This document shows positions 4,965 to 7,974 of a stretch of 7,974 bases of DNA, in pieces (the stretch's first letter is position 1; every line of letters starts with the position of its first letter). The notes beneath the pieces were generated by a model. It was not told the DNA's origin. It saw only the letters and a list, made by a program, of their open reading frames with translations, and made no database searches. The stretch is from Anaerolineales bacterium (GTDB lineage: Bacteria; Chloroflexota; Anaerolineae; Anaerolineales; Villigracilaceae). The position numbers and the translations under genes were made by a program. The stretch lies in NCBI GenBank assembly GCA_029933275.1, contig JAOZOM010000075.1, positions 1 to 7,974 of the forward strand, read 5' to 3'.

Positions 4965-7793
4965 ATGTCTTATGATCCAATTCAATTTGCAAAGAAATAT
5001 CAACTTTCTCTCGAATCCGCTCGAAAGGATTACCCTAATCAGGGAACTTGCGGGCTTGAAATTGAGTTATTTTTACTCGATTCTGATTTGCGTCCGCTCC
5101 TAACGGTTGGCTCTGGTCCAAGTAAAAAATCTTTTGTCGATTATTTGCGCAAAAATCACATCCCTGAAAGTGTGCTTTGGCAAACGGATTTGGAAGCCTT
5201 TCAGTGGATGATTGAGTGGGGGACGAATCCTTATTATTCGGCGCGCGGCGCGATTTACGAAGGGCGGATTTTAGAAGGGGTGATTTTGAATGCCTTGCAT
5301 CAGGCAGGGCAAAATTATGAAGAAAAATTGCATCTTTGGCATGGAAATTTGCCTTATTTAACCGCCGTTGATTACGATTCTATTCCCGGCGGCTGGCATT
5401 TGGCGAAACGCCGCTATATCGAAAAATGTGTAGATATGTACGGCGATACGCTTTCGACCGCGGGAAACCATACCAATATCTCGCTTCCCGAGCCGCTCCT
5501 CGCTTGGGATTTTATGCACTTGCCAGCCGCAGAACGCGAAGGTTTTTTGCTCGATAATTATAAGAACGATATTTATATTACCGCAACGCGTTTATTGCGT
5601 GCCTTTGCGCCGCTTTTTATCGCTACTTCGGCGGCATCGCCGTTTAAGGCGGAAATCCGTGATGGAAAACCGGTGGTTTTGATTACCGACCATAATTCTT
5701 TGCGTAGTCAGATTTTCCCAAAACCGGCTATTTTGGACGTGCCTGATATTTATCGTTCACATCAGGATTATATTCAAATCTCCTACGATCTTGTGCGGCG
5801 TGGTGCCCGTTTTGGGAATAATAACTGGATTCCTGTCCGCGCTCGCTCGCTCGAAGAACGCGTAGAGAGTTTGATTGACGTGACCAGCGATGAGTTGGAG
5901 AGGCTCTACTCGCGCGGACTTTACGCCGCTGGAGAAGCTCAGCCTTTGGATGAGATGGCGCATCAGATTGAGATCCAAAATATGCTGGCGCGGGTGGATT
6001 TGCCGATGACGCGTGTCGAAATTCGCACCGATGACGGCGGGAATCCGCTTGACCTCGCGCTGGCAAATATGACCCTGAAGAATCTTCTCACGATGCGTAT
6101 TTATGCGGATAAAGAATTTGCTCGCGCCTTCCGCTATGATAGCGAAGATATTCGCCTCGCCCGCCAAAACGAGACTTTAGCGGCGCAACAAGGCTTGCGC
6201 GCTGAAATCGCTAATCCCTTTACGGGCAAACCGGTCAAGATGCGCGATTTCCTCCGTTGGACGCTCGAAGAGATTCGCCCTCTCGCCGAAGCTCTTGATC
6301 AATGGGATGATTTGCGTCCACTTACTGAGATGGTCGCGGGTGCGCCGAACACCGCCGATCGGCTCAGGGAGGCAGTGCAAGCTAAAATCGGCGCGCGAGA
6401 CGAAGTTCCACAAGAGGTCTTCACAGAAATTATAGAGGAATATGAGAAGCAAATTGCCGCGGATGTTGAATTTATCGCCTCGAGCGGTGCGCTTTGGTAT
6501 CAGGAAAAAGAGCAACTGGGCGATGTTCTTTATAAACTTCGTAGCCATGTACATAAAGAGGCTGATGCGCCCATCCGCTTTAGCCCTCAACAGGAGAATC
6601 TAATGAATATGGAATATCCTGATAAAACCAGCGAAATCGTAGACCTTGCTACGCGGCTAATTCGCATCCCCTCCGTCACCGCTTGCCCCGAAGAACGTCT
6701 CGATGAAGTCCATCGGGCTGGCGTTTTCATCTACGATTATTTCAAAAGTCACGGTTTGCAAGTGCGCTTCTTCGACCAAGAAAAATACCCCTCGATTTTG
6801 ATTAGTTTTCCTGAACAGGAACTCGCCCCCGTCATGCTCAGCGGACATTTTGATGTGGTTGAGCCGGAACCGGATGATAGCCAATTCAAAGCGTTCATTG
6901 AGGGCGATTATCTCTGGGGGCGTGGCTCAGGCGATATGAAAACAGTCGTTGCGACCTTCATGGTTTGGATGAAGGATACGCTCAAGAAAGGTGTCCCCTA
7001 TCCGCCGATTAATCTGCTTCTCGTTGGCAATGAAGAAAATGGTGAAGGCGAGCGGATGGGAACGCCGCATGTTTTGGGGTTGCTCAAAGAAGAATCGGGC
7101 TATGAACCTTCTATTTTCATCGCCGGAGAACGTACTGAAGAGAGCGGCAAAGAACTTTGGGGCGAAATTTGCACCCAAAATCGCGGTGCGATGCGTTTTG
7201 ATATTATCGCTACCGGCGCACGCGGGCATAGCGGAATTGCCAGTGCAAATGCCGACCTTTCCGAGCGTCTCATTTCTGCTCGCGTCGCCATTCAGGAACT
7301 TTCCGAAAAGTATTTCACTCTTAATAGCCCTGATAATTGGCAATCGCAAGTTCGCTTCCCCTTCATTAAGATTGGCACACCCGGTGTTTATAATATCACT
7401 GCCGATTATGGAATTTTAGGCGTTGAAATTCGCAGCATCCCGCAAGACGATTTGGATTCATTCATTCGCGCGGTTCGTAGCTGTTGCGATGAGAATGGGC
7501 TGGAGATAAACTTGAGCGGAATCGAGGGTGGAATCGCTTGTGATCCAAACAATCCCTACCTCCAAACTTTAATTTCTGCTGTTGAACTTGCTTCCGGCTC
7601 AAAAGCGCGGCTTGGACGCAAACTCCCCGGCACCTCGGCACGATTCGCCCCTCAAGGGCAAGGTGTCGTCTGGGGGCAAAGCGGAATTGGTCCCCACACC
7701 GCCGAAGAACGACATTATATCCCCAGCATTTTGCCCTATTACCAAGCCTTAGAGGCTTACGGGAAGTTATTGCTAGTGCTTTGTCAAGCGTAA
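4965..7793 (+). CDS. Two-domain protein: GCS2-like carboxylate-amine ligase fused to M20 metallopeptidase
   Basis: The 942-residue protein splits into two enzyme-sized halves. Residues 1 to ~520 resemble the glutamate-cysteine ligase family 2/carboxylate-amine ligases: CGLEIELFLLD (29-39, E32 and E34), AGNHTNISLPEP (H169) and VEIRTDDGGNPLD (351-363, E352, R354). Such enzymes join a carboxylate, often the gamma-carboxyl of Glu, to an amine using ATP. The match is remote, so the substrate is open. Residues ~547-942 are a complete M20 peptidase: GHFDVV (H628, D630), GRGSGDMK (D657), GNEENGE (E690, E691), AGER (E722) and GPHTAEE (H911) supply the di-zinc ligands and catalytic acid; RGHSGI lies in the dimerisation lid. 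It should hydrolyse an amide of an amino acid or small peptide. The start has AGAAGGAG (4951-4958) six bases upstream. Both halves appear cytoplasmic. Confidence 0.88.
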   Translation: MSYDPIQFAKKYQLSLESARKDYPNQGTCGLEIELFLLDSDLRPLLTVGSGPSKKSFVDYLRKNHIPESVLWQTDLEAFQWMIEWGTNPYYSARGAIYEGRILEGVILNALHQAGQNYEEKLHLWHGNLPYLTAVDYDSIPGGWHLAKRRYIEKCVDMYGDTLSTAGNHTNISLPEPLLAWDFMHLPAAEREGFLLDNYKNDIYITATRLLRAFAPLFIATSAASPFKAEIRDGKPVVLITDHNSLRSQIFPKPAILDVPDIYRSHQDYIQISYDLVRRGARFGNNNWIPVRARSLEERVESLIDVTSDELERLYSRGLYAAGEAQPLDEMAHQIEIQNMLARVDLPMTRVEIRTDDGGNPLDLALANMTLKNLLTMRIYADKEFARAFRYDSEDIRLARQNETLAAQQGLRAEIANPFTGKPVKMRDFLRWTLEEIRPLAEALDQWDDLRPLTEMVAGAPNTADRLREAVQAKIGARDEVPQEVFTEIIEEYEKQIAADVEFIASSGALWYQEKEQLGDVLYKLRSHVHKEADAPIRFSPQQENLMNMEYPDKTSEIVDLATRLIRIPSVTACPEERLDEVHRAGVFIYDYFKSHGLQVRFFDQEKYPSILISFPEQELAPVMLSGHFDVVEPEPDDSQFKAFIEGDYLWGRGSGDMKTVVATFMVWMKDTLKKGVPYPPINLLLVGNEENGEGERMGTPHVLGLLKEESGYEPSIFIAGERTEESGKELWGEICTQNRGAMRFDIIATGARGHSGIASANADLSERLISARVAIQELSEKYFTLNSPDNWQSQVRFPFIKIGTPGVYNITADYGILGVEIRSIPQDDLDSFIRAVRSCCDENGLEINLSGIEGGIACDPNNPYLQTLISAVELASGSKARLGRKLPGTSARFAPQGQGVVWGQSGIGPHTAEERHYIPSILPYYQALEAYGKLLLVLCQA
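6592..6605 (+). promoter_or_regulatory. Internal Shine-Dalgarno and in-frame ATG at the ligase-peptidase junction
   Basis: AGGAG (6592-6596) sits six bases before an in-frame ATG at 6603-6605 (Met547), exactly at the domain boundary. A second in-frame ATG follows at 6609. Initiation here would yield a free M20 peptidase of 396 residues, the usual length of stand-alone M20 enzymes. The bases TAATG at 6601-6605 also look like a stop/start overlap of two coupled genes, but that TAA is one base out of the ligase frame. Confidence 0.5.
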
Positions 7794-7794
7794 T

Positions 7795-7822
7795 TTGATG
7801 AATATGAAAATTCAGGTATCAT
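7795..7822 (+). promoter_or_regulatory. Possible promoter of the short IS-like ORF
   Basis: TTGATG (7795-7800) and TATCAT (7817-7822) are 16 bases apart. Transcription would begin near 7829, giving a leader of about 23 bases before the ATG at 7852. It starts two bases after the M20 stop codon. Confidence 0.42.
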
Positions 7823-7846
7823 TCTCCAAAATCAGAATATGGAGAA
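7822..7846 (+). promoter_or_regulatory. Hairpin that can hide the ribosome binding site of the IS-like ORF
   Basis: TTCTCCA (7822-7828) pairs perfectly with TGGAGAA (7840-7846), which contains the GGAGAA ribosome binding site for the ATG at 7852. No T-run follows, so it is not a terminator. A transcript starting at about 7829 would lack the left arm, while read-through from the upstream operon would contain it. Confidence 0.4.
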
Positions 7847-7851
7847 GCACA

Positions 7852-7971
7852 ATGCCTAAAAAAATATATGAAGTTGATTTACCAGAAGACGAACGAGACC
7901 ATCTCATAAACCTAATATCGTCAGGTACGGAAAACACTCGAAAACTAAAACTCGCTGTCGGATTTTACTAA
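7852..7971 (+). pseudogene. Truncated IS630-family transposase N-terminus (39 codons)
   Basis: ATG at 7852 with GGAGAA five bases upstream encodes MPKKIYEVDLPEDERDHLIN, then LISSGTENTRKL, and stops at 7969-7971 after KLAVGFY. The pattern of a basic start, V-L-ER, an L-LI-SG stretch and RKL is the usual opening of IS630-family transposase ORFs, which normally continue with an HARILL-like helix-turn-helix. Here the similarity ends at RKL and the ORF stops seven codons later, so at most the first tenth of a transposase is present. It is probably an internal-deletion or decayed copy and not functional as a transposase. The right boundary may lie beyond the window. Identification is by eye and moderate. 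Confidence 0.5.
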
Positions 7972-7974
7972 AAG

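Noticed and set aside
7794..7850. Terminator for the aminotransferase-ligase-peptidase operon
   Set aside because: The hairpin at 7822-7846 lacks a T-run and overlaps a ribosome binding site; no other candidate is seen before the window ends.
1..7974. CRISPR array, rRNA, or further tRNA genes
   Set aside because: No regularly spaced repeats, rRNA-like stretches or second cloverleaf were seen on either strand.

Overview
The window looks like part of a chromosome from a member of Chloroflexota, probably Anaerolineae-like. This is inferred from the overall style of the proteins (a LabA-like NYN/OST-HTH protein, an MshA-like GT4 enzyme, an HI0933-type flavoprotein, an M20 peptidase) and not from a marker gene. 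Base composition is balanced and genes are preceded by clear Shine-Dalgarno sequences.

Layout. At 1-542 is the 3' part of a NYN-domain/OST-HTH protein gene. It converges on a minus-strand family 4 glycosyltransferase gene (658-1896). The two share a strong bidirectional terminator at 585-620, next to three degenerate tandem octamers. A divergent promoter region then leads rightward into tRNA-Thr(CGT) (1948-2020) with its own terminator. Next comes an HI0933/BaiN-like flavoprotein gene (2125-3330).

The most interesting part starts at 3355. A near-consensus promoter drives a leader with a previously unlisted 29-codon ORF rich in Thr and Arg. It is followed by a strong intrinsic terminator 31 bases before a class I/II aminotransferase gene (3571-4887). 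The leader contains a segment (3450-3458) that can pair with the 5' arm of that terminator, and an earlier segment (3422-3428) that can mask it. This is the arrangement expected of ribosome-mediated transcription attenuation. The aminotransferase is followed after 77 bases by a 942-residue two-part enzyme (4965-7793): an N-terminal glutamate-cysteine-ligase/carboxylate-amine-ligase-like half and a complete C-terminal M20 metallopeptidase half. At the junction is an in-frame ATG with its own AGGAG, so the peptidase may also be made separately.

Taken together, leader, aminotransferase, ligase and peptidase look like one attenuator-controlled operon. A ligase that makes an amide bond fused to a hydrolase that could cut one suggests a protect/deprotect or gamma-glutamyl metabolite pathway, with the aminotransferase acting on an intermediate. 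The substrate cannot be read from sequence.

The right edge (7795-7974) holds a short ORF resembling only the N-terminus of IS630-family transposases. It is preceded by a promoter and a hairpin that would hide its ribosome binding site only in read-through transcripts. It is probably a decayed or internally deleted IS/MITE.
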